DNA from: Pyronema omphalodes
Lineage: Eukaryota > Ascomycota > Pezizomycetes > Pezizales > Pyronemataceae
Direction of reading: 5' to 3'
Assembly (NCBI GenBank): GCA_024516155.1
Contig: JAJJXM010000067.1
Span: forward strand, 1-64,000
DNA length: 64,000 bases
The notes beneath the pieces are model-generated. The model made no database searches, was not told the DNA's origin, and saw only the letters and a list, made by a program, of their open reading frames with translations. The position numbers were made by a program, and so were the translations under genes. Shown in pieces: positions 9,138-20,100 of the stretch. How positions within the stretch are numbered: position 1 is the stretch's first letter; the number at the start of each line of letters is the position of its first letter.

Positions 9138-12100
9138 TTAATTTAGTGGTGCTGGTTTCTGGGGATACTGGCGGTGGAATCGCTGGGTAGTTTCCTTTGC
9201 GTTGTCGAAATTCTTTGCTGGGTACCACGTTTTGTCTTCGTCGTGGAATCCCTTCCACTTGACTCGGTACTGGAGTGTTCCTCGGTGATGGCGAGAATCG
9301 GTGATTTCTTCGACTTCCCACTCTTCTTCGTCGTTGATGATTATGGGTGGAGGCGGGGGTTGAAGGTGCGCGGGGATGGGAAGATTTTTGTGGGATGTGG
9401 GTTCCAGTAGAGAGACGTGGAATACTGGGTGGATTTTCACACTGGGGGGAAGGTCCAATTTATAGGCTCTGGAGCCTATTTTGTTGAGGATGGTGTATGG
9501 GCCGATAAGCTTGTAGTCCAGCTTATTTGAGGGGCGGGTGGTTTTTACGAACTTCCGGCGCAGCCATACCTTATCTCCTCGTTCTAGTACCGGATCCGGT
9601 CTCCTCTTTTTGTTGGCCTGTTCTGCTTGCCCATTTTGGGCCCATAGTATTTCTGCTCGGAGTTCTTCTTGCAGGGTAGTTAAGGTGGATATGTACTTGG
9701 ATACTTCCGGTGTGGGGGCTGCAACTATGGCTAGGTCTGGTTGGAAGCGGGGGTGGTATCCGAAATTTGCGTAGAAGGGGGTGACTCCGGTGGACTCTGA
9801 TTTCACATTGTTGTAGCAAAACTCCGCTATAGGCAGGAGTTTTTTCCAGTTCGTTTGCTGGTAGTTACAGTATGCCCGTAGATATTGCTCGAGGGTGTCG
9901 TTTGTTCGTTCGGTTTGTCCGTCGGTTTCCGGGTGGAAGGCAGCGCTGAGATTCCTTGTCGTTCCCATAGTTTCCATGATTTGTTTCCAAAATTTTGACG
10001 TGAACAGTGACCCTCTGTCGGAGATAATACTGTTGGGCAGTCCGTGCGGCCTCACGATGTGGTTTAGGAATCCTTCCGCTAATTCCCCGGGTCCCATCGT
10101 ATCCTTGCATGCCACGAAGTGTGCCATCTTGGTGAGCCTATCCACAATGACCCATAATGCGTTACAATTCTCCACCTCTGGTAACCCCGTGATGAAGTCC
10201 ATAGAGACCGAGTCCCATGGTCTGGTCGGGAGTTGTAGTGGCTTTAGGAGGCCGAATAGGGCGTGTCGGATGGGTTTCGTTCTTTTGCACGTATCACGAT
10301 TGTCTACGTATCGGTGAACGTACTGCCGTTGTTGTGGCCAGTAATACCTCCGTACCAACAGTTCGAGTGTTCTCGCCCTACCCGGGTGTCCTGTAATGGG
10401 AGCGGCATGGTGATCGTACATTATTTCGAGGCGGAGTTTATCGTTCGCTGGTATCCATATGAGTCCCTCGTAAGTTAGTATTCCGTCTCATTCTTCACAT
10501 AATCCTAGCGCCACATGGGGGTCATATTTTTCTTTTGCTCTCAGTTTCCGAATTATGCTTTGTATCTCCTTATTTCCTTCGTTTTTCCTTGGATTTCTTT
10601 GAGTAGGTTTTTGTCTGCTTCCAGTGCAATCAACTCTGTGGAGTTTATTTGGAAGTTTTCGTTTGGTAGCAGAATTCGTCCTTGATTCTGTCTGTGTTTT
10701 GCGTCCCCCTCCCAGGGCGAGTCTCCTGACTCGCGAGACAGGATGTCCGGTTTTCCTGCGAGTTTTCCCGGTCTGTATGATATTAAGAAATCATAGTTCG
10801 CGAGTTGCTCTCCCCATCTTGCTTGCCTTAAGTTTGAGTCTTTTTTCGTTTGTCAGTATTCTAGATTTTTATGATCCGTTAATATAGTGATTTTATGTTG
10901 GCTGTTTTTACAATATGTTGACCATTTCCGCAGGCTGTCCACGATTGCAAGGAGTGCCTTGTCGTGGATGTCGTAATTTCGTTCGGCAACTCCGAGTTTT
11001 CTTGAGAAGTACCCGAGGGGATGGAGGATTCCGAGGTCATCTGGTTGCGAACAGACAGCTCCTATGGCGTGATCGGATGCATCGGTCTCAAGGGTGATTG
11101 GTCTGGTGGGGTCAAAATGTCGTAGGATGGGTTGGGAGATTAATGCTTGTTTTAATTCGTCGAAAGCATTTTGGGCGTCGTCAGTCCATTTAAAGGGGGT
11201 GTCTTTTCTTGTTAATTTGGTGAGGGGGGTTGTGATCTTGCTGAAGTCTCGTACGAATCTCCTATAGAAGTTCGCAAAGCCCAGGAAGCTTTGAATTCCT
11301 TTGACGTTGGTAGGTTCCTTCCATTCTTGGACTGTTTTGATTTTTTCGGGGTCCATAGAAATACCGTCGGGGGAGATGATATATCCGAGGTATTCTGTTT
11401 TTGTTGTATGGAATTCGCATTTAGAGGCTTTCAGCATGAGTCCTACTTCTTGAATTCTTTTTAATATTTTCGTAACGTGCTGTTGATGCTGTTGCAGGTT
11501 GTCCGAGTAAATTAACACATCATCGAGATACGCAATACAAAAGATGTCCAGATAGTCGCTTAGGACTTCGTTCATCCACCGCTGGGACGATGCTGGGGCG
11601 TTCGTAAGCCCAAACGGCATTACAAGGTATTCGTATAACCCGTATGTTGTTCGGAAGGCGGTTTTCCATTCGACGCCCTCGGCAATGCGTAAGTTGTGAT
11701 ACGCATCTTTCACGTCCAATTTGGTGTAGACTTTTGCTTTTGAGAGGCGATCCAATGCTTCGCCAATTAAGGGGAGAGGGGTTCTATCTTTGACAGTAAT
11801 AGCATTTAATCCTCTATAGTCCACACATAGTCGTAATCCCCCATCCTTTTTCTTTACGAAGTGTATCGGGGCTCCGGCCGGGGAGGTTGAGCTCCGGATC
11901 CACCCCTTTTTTACGCTGGTGTCAAGGTATTCTTTCAGGGCTTTTAATCTTCCTTCATCGAGGGCGCGGAGGGGTTCAAAAGGTGGTATTTTGTTGTCGA
12001 TTAGTGGGATTCGGTGGTCGTGGTGGCGATGGGGTGGGGGTTTGTTTGTTTCTTTCTTCTTGAATACTGGGAGGTAACGATGATATTCTTTTGGAACGAC

Positions 12101-12814
12101 TATGGTTAAGTCTTCTTTTTCTTCGTCGTTTTCTGTGGTCAGGGTTGGTTCGTAGTCGAAGAGTTCTGGGGTTGTGTCTCGAGTTGATTCGTATAGTTGC
12201 CAAGGGTGTTCCTCTGTTTCGGAAGCTTCGGCGTTGGTAGGATTGTCAACGTCCGTTTGGTATTCTTTTATTGCCTGTCTTTCGGAGACCACTTTTGCGT
12301 GTGGTGATGTTTCGAAACATTGCCTAGCGCATTTTTCCAAGTCGAACAAGACCTTTCCATCTCTCCAATTTATCTGAGGGTTATGTTTTTTCAACCACGG
12401 TAGCCCCAAGATGATGGGGGAATTCCCAATGGTTATACAGTGGAGTTTAATCGTTTCTTGGTGATTGTTGATAATTAACTCGACGGTAGCGTCGTGCGTC
12501 ACTGGTCCGCTGGCAATCTCTCTTCCGTCTACAGTAAGGACTTTTCTAGGATTCTGTTCCTTTTTTAGGGGAATATTCATTTGTTCCACGTATTTCTTAT
12601 CGACGAAATTCTCGGTTGCTCCGCAATCTACCATAGCAGTAGTCCGGAGTTCTTCATGGTTGCTTCCTCGTATAGTGACTTGTAAGATTACTTTTTCATC
12701 GCGCTGATATTGTCCTATACTGGAAATGATATACGGGGGATCTCGGGGTTTTTTTATGGCTTTCTTCCCCAGGAGCGCCTTTGGTGCTTTTAATCCTGGG
12801 GACCTTCTTTTCCC
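9138..12814 (-). pseudogene. G2-a pol (PR-RT-RNaseH-IN-chromodomain), three lesions
   Basis: Read in the -1 frame from 12814. Order: retropepsin (VDCGATENF), RT with AYLDDVLIYS, RNase H ([18 protein letters not shown]), integrase zinc domain and DDE core (MDFITGLPE, ISDRGS, TDGQTERTN), chromodomain (EWEVEEI, VKWKGF) and stop at 9138. The frame is broken by TGA at 10853-10855 where related sequences would have Trp, by a one-base frameshift near 10,560, and by TGA at 10488-10490. Elsewhere it is open. The 593-residue PR-RT part and the 427-residue integrase part are each intact. Decay looks recent, in line with ~1% LTR divergence. Confidence 0.9.
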
Positions 12815-13836
12815 GACATTCCTTCATCTTCAGGATTTTCCCTCATCGTAGCCTCAGCTGCTCGGTACGCCCTTCGGTCGTAGTACGGTTTGCGTTGGGG
12901 GCAGCGGGCGGAGTAGTGTCCTGGTTTGCCGCAGTTATAGCACTCGTTATTTTTTCTCCTTTTTTCATCTTCTGATTTATCCGTGATTCTTGGTTTCCTA
13001 GTAGCATCGAGTTTTATGGGAGTGGGGTCCGAGAGCGAAGATTCGTTGTTTCGGGTGTTTCCGATGGGGTGATCATGGTAGTATTGTGGTTCGTGTCTGG
13101 TCCGGAGGGTACAAAAATTCAATAGACGATTGTCGAGGGCGATTGCTTTGTTCGCATAATCGGTCATATTATCCGGTCGTTCGTCGAGGAGGGCTAATTG
13201 TCGTTGAACATCGAGGTGCAGTCCGTCGTTGAACTGGTCGATGTATAGCGAATCGTTGTAGTCCAAGTCAACCATGATTCTCTGAATCTCCGCCCAGTAT
13301 GCGGCAGCGGAGCGATTGCCTTGGCGGATGGTTTTGAATTTCTTTCTTGCGACTTCCTTGGAGTCTGCTTCGCCGAAAGCCCGAGTGATGGCGATCTTAA
13401 ATTCTTCCCATGTCGTATAGGTACTCTTCCCTTCCTTGATTGAGGGTTCAATACACGCCCATGCGTTTCCTCTGCATCGGGCACTGGTATAACTGATTTT
13501 CTTGATGTCTTCGTCGCACTTGTCCGGTTCGCAATTAAACTTGGGTTCGCCTTGGGTGATGAATGCGCGGAGCTTGGATCGTTCCCCATAATATAACTCG
13601 GGGTCCTCGACTTTTGGGTTGCTGGACGCGGGAGGGTGGTATAATTGTTGTAATAGGATTTCGAGTTGATCCATGGTCATCTGGACGGGGGTCAGACCTG
13701 GGGGAGGGTGTCCTTGGGGGGTCGTCATGGCTGAGGCTGTTCGTTCCACGGTTTCGGGGGTCTGTGGTCGCGAGGGGTGTTCTGGGGTGACTGGGCTTGC
13801 CGGTCCTGATTCTTCAGTACCGATTATGTCGCCCAA
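12790..13836 (-). CDS. G2-a Gag (capsid and CCHC nucleocapsid)
   Basis: Structural polyprotein that would form the virus-like particle and bind RNA. About 348 residues are open to the TAA at 12790-12792. A Pro/Thr-rich N-terminus (residues 10-60) is followed by a helical Ty3-type Gag domain and a zinc knuckle CYNCGKPGHYSARC near residue 310. The C-terminus, SGKEGPQD, contains the frameshift site. The first codon given is TTG. The frame continues upstream to a TGA near 13,940 without any ATG, so the true start is unresolved: it may use an upstream exon, a frameshift from the 75-codon ORF at 13824-14051, or a non-AUG codon. Confidence 0.85.
   Translation of the reverse strand: MGDIIGTEESGPASPVTPEHPSRPQTPETVERTASAMTTPQGHPPPGLTPVQMTMDQLEILLQQLYHPPASSNPKVEDPELYYGERSKLRAFITQGEPKFNCEPDKCDEDIKKISYTSARCRGNAWACIEPSIKEGKSTYTTWEEFKIAITRAFGEADSKEVARKKFKTIRQGNRSAAAYWAEIQRIMVDLDYNDSLYIDQFNDGLHLDVQRQLALLDERPDNMTDYANKAIALDNRLLNFCTLRTRHEPQYYHDHPIGNTRNNESSLSDPTPIKLDATRKPRITDKSEDEKRRKNNECYNCGKPGHYSARCPQRKPYYDRRAYRAAEATMRENPEDEGMSGKEGPQD
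12808..12814 (-). promoter_or_regulatory. -1 frameshift heptamer GGGAAAA, G2-a
   Basis: Lies in gag codons TCG GGA AAA GAA. The -1 frame stays open for about 57 codons to the protease VDCGATENF, so frameshifting here would give Gag-Pol. Confidence 0.75.
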
Positions 13837-14220
13837 GGCTTTGAGTTCGAATGGATCCAGGGTCTTGTCGAGTTCCCGTGTTTTTCCATTGGGGTTCTTT
13901 TCTGACCTTCGCGGTTCGTTGTGTTGGGTACCTTGCGGTCAGGACGCAATCTAATGTTAAAATTCACACGTACTCCTCTTGAGTACAGGTAAGCAACACA
14001 ACTCTTCTTCTTCTTCTTTGGCTCTAACTCTACTAGTATGGGCACGGGCAATACTTCTCGTATACGGGATGTCCCCGCGGCGTAGCCTTTTTGATCTGAG
14101 TTCTTGTTGTTGGAGGTAGGGTTAGGGGTATAGGTATTGGGTGGAACGGGGTATGGTAGTTTTTAGGAGGGGGAAGTAACATTCACTTTTGAGGTGGACG
14201 GACGAAATCAAGGGAGTATG
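13837..14220 (-). other. G2-a leader
   Basis: Sequence between the 5' LTR and gag. It shares with G2-b a 75-codon ORF (13824-14051, ATG start) that overlaps the gag start in another frame. No other gene seen. Confidence 0.5.
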
Positions 14221-14790
14221 TGTAGATAATTAGATAGTAGATTGCGTGGAGGATAATATACAAGATGTTCCAGCTCTTTATACTTTTCGTTCCATCTTTT
14301 CTTCGCGTGATATCCGTGATCAATCCCCCGCGCAATCTCCTCCTATTCTCCTTTACAAAATACAGAAAACAAATTCAACATCGCAAAAGGGAAAGAACAA
14401 AGCGCAAAACAACTAACTACAAAATCCAAAAATATCAAAAGCCGCGCGTCATGTTTTCTCAGTTTCCTTATTTTTCTAGTTCTTATTCTCACCGTGTTAA
14501 GCAGGTCCTCGCTTAGTTGAGTTCGGTCACTCCGAACTAAGCGAGCACCTCGCTTAATGCAACGTCCCCACCGGCGGCAACCCCGCGCTGCGGTCGGCTC
14601 CGTCCCCCTTTGCTTATCCCATGTGTACCGGGGTGCTCCGGTATCTTTACCGGAGCTCCACCCAGTATTCCCACCTACTGTTTCCATTGTTTATCCAACA
14701 AGTGGAGTAACAAGGTGGTTACCCCAACCGCCCACATTCCTGCCGCTCCAATAACAACACCACAGAGCAGGTGCTTGTCGGTTCGTGACA
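14221..14790 (-). repeat. G2-a 5' LTR (570 bp)
   Basis: Ends TGTAGATA and TTCGTGACA on the plus strand. A TATA-like box in minus orientation (gtataaagagc) lies near 14,271-14,282. It contains the empty TAA target of the MITE. The adjoining host bases are ttgac. Confidence 0.9.
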
Positions 14791-14891
14791 TTGACCCCAG
14801 ATTGCGGTAATTTTAGTACAAGAGACTCCAAGAACGCCTCGGTGGCATTCTCTGCTTCAGGCTTCCTTTGTTGAGCCTGTTGTTTGCGCTC

Positions 14892-15914
14892 CTAGCGCTT
14901 CCTTTCCAACGCTTTTCTGCTGTATTCATCACCTGAGTCTGCGCCGTCCGAAGGATCAGATGGTGGTGGTGGAGGTGGTGGGAGTCCTCCTCCTGGTGGT
15001 TGACTGCCCCTACCACCACTTCTACCGTTATTTGCAGGGGTTCCATCTTCCGATGGAGGCAAGGGGACTTCTAGTGCTCTGCCGAGGGAGGGAGGTCTGG
15101 GGGTCATCGCCTCATGCATAGCCTCGGTTAGAGACTTAGCATCAAAATGCTCCTTTCTCTGGATTTTTGACATAACATGGTTAATAACCTTGTTTACCAA
15201 TTCCAATTTCTCCTCCTCTCTCTGTTCCTCAAAATCCACAAGACGTTGCTGGTGCATTTCCTCAGCCCTAGCAATAGCTTCGATTCGTCCATCCCTCGGT
15301 TCATCAACCTGCTGCCTGATGGCATCCTGCATGTTTTTCTGAAAAGCACATTCCTCAATTTCGTTGTTAATTTTGAGTTGTCTCTCGGCAAAGGCTTCGA
15401 GGATAGCATTCGTCGTCGGAGTGCCCTGGTTAAGCCTATCTGCAGCTGCTTGTTGTGCTGCCACCTCTGCTTGTGCATCTGTGGCAAGATTGCCAATAGT
15501 CTTTCAATCTTGGCCTGCAAAGTCGTTGCTGGCCTGTGCGAGTCGGGTGACAGTCTGTAGGTTGACCTCCTGGTCCAGGTTGCCCTTCTTGGCCAAGGTG
15601 TCATAGACCTTTTTCATACCCTGGGCCATTTCCTGGTAAAGCCCCTTGACTCTCTGTAATTCCTCGTTCATAGCAGCCCCAGATCCGACAGCCCCAACCA
15701 ACCTCTTGCTATCCTCCTCATTGGCGTTCATTCTTTCCATCATGAGGATGACCCACTCAGGGACCTCTCCCAAATGGAGGGTAGTTCCATGGTGGACCCT
15801 AGGTCCTCCGAGGGAGGTAACTTCCTCCCCGGAGCGAGGGCGGGTGATGCTGACAGTGTCGCCCATAGCAGCATCAAGTCCGTCGTCGTGAGCGGTAATT
15901 CTTCGTGCGGACAT
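14892..15914 (-). pseudogene. H-a: gag-like coiled-coil protein of a repeat family
   Basis: One frame starting at an ATG (MSARRITAHDDGLD) and interrupted by TGA at 15504-15506 and TAG at 14892-14894. In the same frame, sequence beyond the last stop still looks coding up to the G2-a insertion at 14791. About 340 residues: a short N-terminal domain, a long charged coiled-coil region (LVDFEEQREEEKLELVNK) and a Gly/Pro-rich tail with a run of eight Pro. No zinc knuckle is seen before truncation. A second copy of its leader and first ~90 residues is at 54303-54844, so this is a dispersed repeat, probably a retroelement gag. I do not recognise the family. Confidence 0.6.
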
Positions 15915-16293
15915 TGTTGATTGAAAGTACTTGCTTGTAGCGTTTTTGTGGAGGATCTTTTGGTGTCGTCTTGCCCTAGAAGAGGGTCTTCCGTAGTCAA
16001 ACTTAGTAGCTTGAGCCTCAAGTTTTCAGTGTGAACCTGGGTATAGAGGCTTTCGATACAGAGGCTTTTTCGATCAGTCTCGTGCTTCGTTCGTAGGATA
16101 GATAGGTAGCAATAGAATTGATTTCTCAAGAAGGTAGGAAGTCAACTAATTGATCACAGGCCGATGAACTTAAGGGTCTCGTCTTGAGGTATTGGTGTAG
16201 AATAGTGATGTCGTAACAAGAGCTCAAGTTGCTGATGCTGGAGGAGACGGTGGGCAGACTTAGGGGCTCTTATCGACTTTCGTCTACAAGTGC

Positions 16294-17393
16294 GCCCAGA
16301 CTTCCCGAGGGAACCAACTTCCGAACCAAGCTTAGGTGATAAGACGTCAGTCAATTCTTTGACAAATCTGCCGATGGCTCGCATCATGCTGCATGCGCAA
16401 GTATATTCATTGCTCACCTGCATGATGACCCCCGAGTCAGATTAATCCTTGACATTCCCCACCATGCTACCACCCCTTCCAATCAGGTATTGGGGTTAAG
16501 CGCCTAGTGGTGGGTTACTCCACTTGAGCGCATAATGCAATTACTCCTCTGATCATGACATGTCAGTCATATATCTTATGAGTCGTCTTGATCATAGATC
16601 TCCCTAGAAAATCTCGATTGGAAGTGAAGGAATCTGACATCATAAGGCAGACTATGCCTTACTGGAGCGCACTGCCCCGTCACATTCCTGTGTGATGTCA
16701 TAACTGCCCCACCCGCGCAGACTTGCGCGCAGCCACACCCTGGTGTGTACACAATCGCCCTCTCATCTTGCAGTTGGTAGTCATTGGCCTAAGGTCTCGT
16801 CTTATCAGTTCCATCCAACAGTTTCCCTGCGTGGTGTTCCTTGCTGCACGACGTCGTCTCACGATAATGCAATCTTGACCCTTGTCGTAACCTCCACTCC
16901 TGTTGGCTGACTAGACGCTGCCTTTTTCCTTGGCCGACTATCCGCCCGACTCAGACTTCGGATGACCCCATTCGTCTGCCTTGCATCCTCTTCAGAATTT
17001 CTTCTCTTCCAAGCCCTGTGTTAGCCGTGCTTGGTGGAACACAACCTCAAGTATGGGGAGGTGTCCCTTTGCCGTCGTCTTCTGTCTCCATCAGCATCGT
17101 CTGTAGTTTTCCCATGGGTAAGTCGACTCCCATGAGGTGATTTGTTCCTCGTTCCCATCCATCTGTGATCCTCCCAAACTGACAGTGAATAACAAGTAGC
17201 AATGCCTCGGCCCGGGATCCTCGTGAGGTCCTTCTGGAAAGTCACGAATCACGTCACGTGGCTAGCTGGAGCTCCTCAGACGGTTCCGGCCCGGGATACT
17301 AACCTCACCATTCATTCTCCAGTCGAGTTTGCCATGTTCTCATACTGTTATGAATGTTGCCTATTCTATACTCACACAATATAGGGTGTGACA
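16294..17393. repeat. Diverged 1.1-kb tandem repeat, unit 1
   Basis: Aligns along its length with 17394-18492: both begin gcccag.cttcc, share segments such as catcatgct, atagatctccctag and gttccatc, and end atagggtgtgaca. Read in minus orientation each unit starts TGTCACACCCTATA, like an LTR, but no internal retroelement sequence adjoins. No protein recognised. Bases 16151-16293 before it hold nothing identifiable. Confidence 0.7.
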
Positions 17394-18492
17394 GCCCAGC
17401 CTTCCTTGGGGAACCAACTGCCAAACTGGGCTCAGGACATAAGACATGGCTGAAAGCTGTGACGCATCTACTGAGGCTTGCATCATGCTAAGCGCGCAAT
17501 TAAATTAATTGCTCACTTGCATATTGCTCGCGCTGGTCAGATTAGGCCTTGAAATAGGTCACCGTACTACCACACCTTCCAATGAGGTGCCGGGATTCTG
17601 AGTTACACGGGAGGGCAACTCAGGCAGACTGCATTATGCATGAACTCTTGTGATCATGACGCATGAATCATTTATCGTATGAGTCGCGCCATCATAGATC
17701 TCCCTAGAGAATCTCGATTGCATGTAGAGGTCACTGACATCATAAGGCATCCCACTGCCCTACCGGAGTGGACCACTCCGTCACATTCCTGGGTGATGTC
17801 ATAAGTGCGCCACCTGCGCGCACTTGCGCGCCGCCACACCCTGGTGTGGATGCACATGTCGTATTGTTTCCAAGTTGGCAGCTCTAGGCACAAGGACGCA
17901 TCATATCAGTTCCATCAAACAAGTTTCCTGAGTGGGGTTCCCTGCTGGACGTCATCTCATGCTGATGCACTGTTGACCCTTGTCCTGCAGTCCACACCTG
18001 TTTGCTGACTAGTCTCTGCCTTATCTCTTGCCCAACTTTTCTCCGAACTAGTAACAACGGATGACACTCTTGCGCCGCATCTGCATCTTCCCGGAATCCT
18101 GCATTCCTATGCAGCCCCTTTGGCGCCGTATATTGCCGAACACTCCTCAGGTATAAGGAGGTGACCTCACGTCGTCTGCTTCGTTCTCCATCAACGTTGT
18201 TTGTAGTTGTCTCAAGGGTAACTCGACGCCCTTGAAGTGAGTATTCCTTTCCCCTTCTCCGTTCTGAGTCCTCCCAAACTGACAGTGAATAATAGCGATG
18301 ACGCCACGGGCCGTGATCCTCGTGATGTCCTATCGGAAAGTCACCAATGACGTGCTGTGGCTAGCCGGAGCTCCTCTCGGGGTTCTGGCCCGGGATATCA
18401 ACTTAATCATTCAGTCTCCTGTCGAGTTGCCATATTCTCCATAGCGTTATATATGATACCTATTCCATTCTCACGAATTATAGGGTGTGACA
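17394..18492. repeat. Diverged 1.1-kb tandem repeat, unit 2
   Basis: Second copy of the preceding unit, directly abutting it and in the same direction, with obvious substitutions and small indels. Short ORFs inside are not shared in frame between the units, which argues against coding. Confidence 0.7.
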
Positions 18493-18959
18493 GCTAGGCA
18501 AGGCTCCAGGAGCCGAAACGGAGAAACAAGGACCGCAGTGAGCGACGAATGGTCGACACACGAGACAAGGACAAAGACAAGGACAAGAGTGACGTAGGTC
18601 TTGAGAAGAGAAGAGATTGTGATTTCCTAATAGGGGACAGGAAGAAGCACAAGACGTTCAATGCAGAACTACAACGACGGGGAGGCAAGCCTCGTTATGT
18701 GCAGAAAGCGGTCAGCACTCCTGTTGGGCCGTCAACGAACATCGCGCCATGTTTTGACTGCCGTTCTCCATCATCCAACCTGCGACCCCACGGCTCCTAC
18801 AGCTCGTGGTACGTTATCCATCATCAATCGATCATCAAGTTCAACAAACACGGCACGGCACACAACAGCAACAACAGAACGGCAACAACAACACACGGCA
18901 TCAACAACACAACGACACAACGACACAACACTTCGGCTCGTCAGCCGTGTGCCGTGACA
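18493..18959 (-). repeat. Old, diverged G4-like LTR
   Basis: Resembles the G4 LTRs along most of its length (acaaggaccg, gacaagagtgacgta, ggggaggcaagcctc, ggctcgtcagccgtgtgccgtgaca) but with many differences. The left end does not keep TGTCAGGG. The bases gctag follow its right end and also stand at the left boundary, possibly a target duplication. No internal region accompanies it, so it is probably a solo LTR. Confidence 0.65.
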
Positions 18960-19120
18960 GCTAGACACGGTCGCTAAGAAACTGAGGATTTCAACGATTA
19001 TTTTAACTCTCGGCAACGCCCCACGCTGTCTGACTTTTGAGACGCACGAGGAGAGAACCACTCGAATCTACTGAATCACCTACAATCACAATGTCGGACT
19101 CTCAAACACCACTACCACCA

Positions 19121-19230
19121 CCGCAGTCATTCCAGCCGCACTTCTATATGCACTCAAGATCATTTATCCCATCCATTGGCACCGCGTGTTTTATATCCCA
19201 TCCTGCATAACGCTGGCAGCCGGAGAAAAA
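19121..19230 (-). pseudogene. Con7-like zinc-finger fragment 1
   Basis: In minus orientation the segment reads CI, a stop, then KCGWNDC, the start of the same finger found at 19351-19767. The surrounding DNA repeats the sequence near 19,480-19,620. Too short and broken to be functional. Confidence 0.4.
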
Positions 19231-19350
19231 CTGTTGCTGAGGCTTCAGAGATGAACCGCTGGTTTCCCAAAACCTGTCGGAGAACCAGCCGCAGATGAAA
19301 TTTGAATATTTGCATGCTGGGGTTGTAATGTTTTGTTTTGATGGGTCTAG

Positions 19351-19767
19351 TTAGGGGCTTGTACTTTTATATATTTCCAAGGAAACCTCAGCGACACCAT
19401 CACCTTTACTGCCTCTCCCTCCTTGTTTGTTCAAAACCATGTGACCATTAAAGTGTTTGGGTTTCAGGTAGGCTTTCTCGCAGTCATTCCTGCCGCACTT
19501 GTAGATGCACTGAATATCCTTCATCCCATCTATTGGCACCGCGTCTTCTTTTTTCTCGCACAAACGATCCCTCATTTTCTGCCCAATGGTAATGGACCAC
19601 GCCTTTGTATCCCATCGTGCATGACGCTGGCAGTCAGATGGGATATAATGGAGACGATCGCCTTTTCCGAAACAGTATGGAAACACAAAACTGTTCCGTA
19701 TTTTCTTCCAAAACCGAGAAACATAAATCACACAAACTGTTCCACATTCTACCAACGGTGGAATCAT
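19351..19767 (-). pseudogene. Con7-like C2H2 finger relic 2
   Basis: A 138-residue frame with IYKCGRNDCEKAYLKPKHF, which resembles the finger of fungal Con7-type regulators (IYKCGWNGCEKAYG-type, from general knowledge of the family). The spacing is C-x4-C then His, but the second zinc His after the usual helix is missing. Upstream residues do not resemble a regulator and the DNA repeats at 21,180-21,435, so this is probably a duplicated, decayed fragment. A functional role is doubtful. Confidence 0.45.
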
Positions 19768-20100
19768 AACACATTGGCACAGCGCTTATTCTATGATTCA
19801 CCGCTTGTGCCAGTCGCCTCCCTTGTCGCTTCCCTCTTCGCCCTTTTGTGGGCTTCATCATTAACATAGTGATCATCAAACGGTAAGACATTTTTTGATT
19901 TAAACTATAGTCTCCCTTTCGAATAGTAAGGAAACACAACAAAACACTTGCCCCAGCCATGTATATAATTACAACGCGCCGATGATTGGTTTATCATCAC
20001 CACAACCGTTAGTGAAGGACTTCCCAAACAAATGACAAGTTGCGTTAGGTTAACATCCTCATAGGGCGGTTTCATATTACAAACAACTCCGCATCTTGTC
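19768..20100. other. No gene recognised
   Basis: Between the Con7-like relic and the rhodopsin-like relic. The start (atcataacacattggcacagcgc) is repeated near 21,402, marking a local duplication. Nothing else identifiable. Confidence 0.5.

Larger units (their letters stand above)
7219..14790 (-). mobile_element. Ty3/gypsy element G2, copy a, full length
   Basis: 5' LTR 14221-14790, leader, gag, pol, third ORF, purine tract and 3' LTR 7219-8487, all in minus orientation. The upstream edge is precise: LTR TGACA at 14790 is followed by H-a sequence. Downstream, the 3' LTR runs directly into the leader and gag of a second G2 copy, giving an LTR-internal-LTR-internal tandem. A target duplication therefore cannot be checked. 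Confidence 0.9.
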
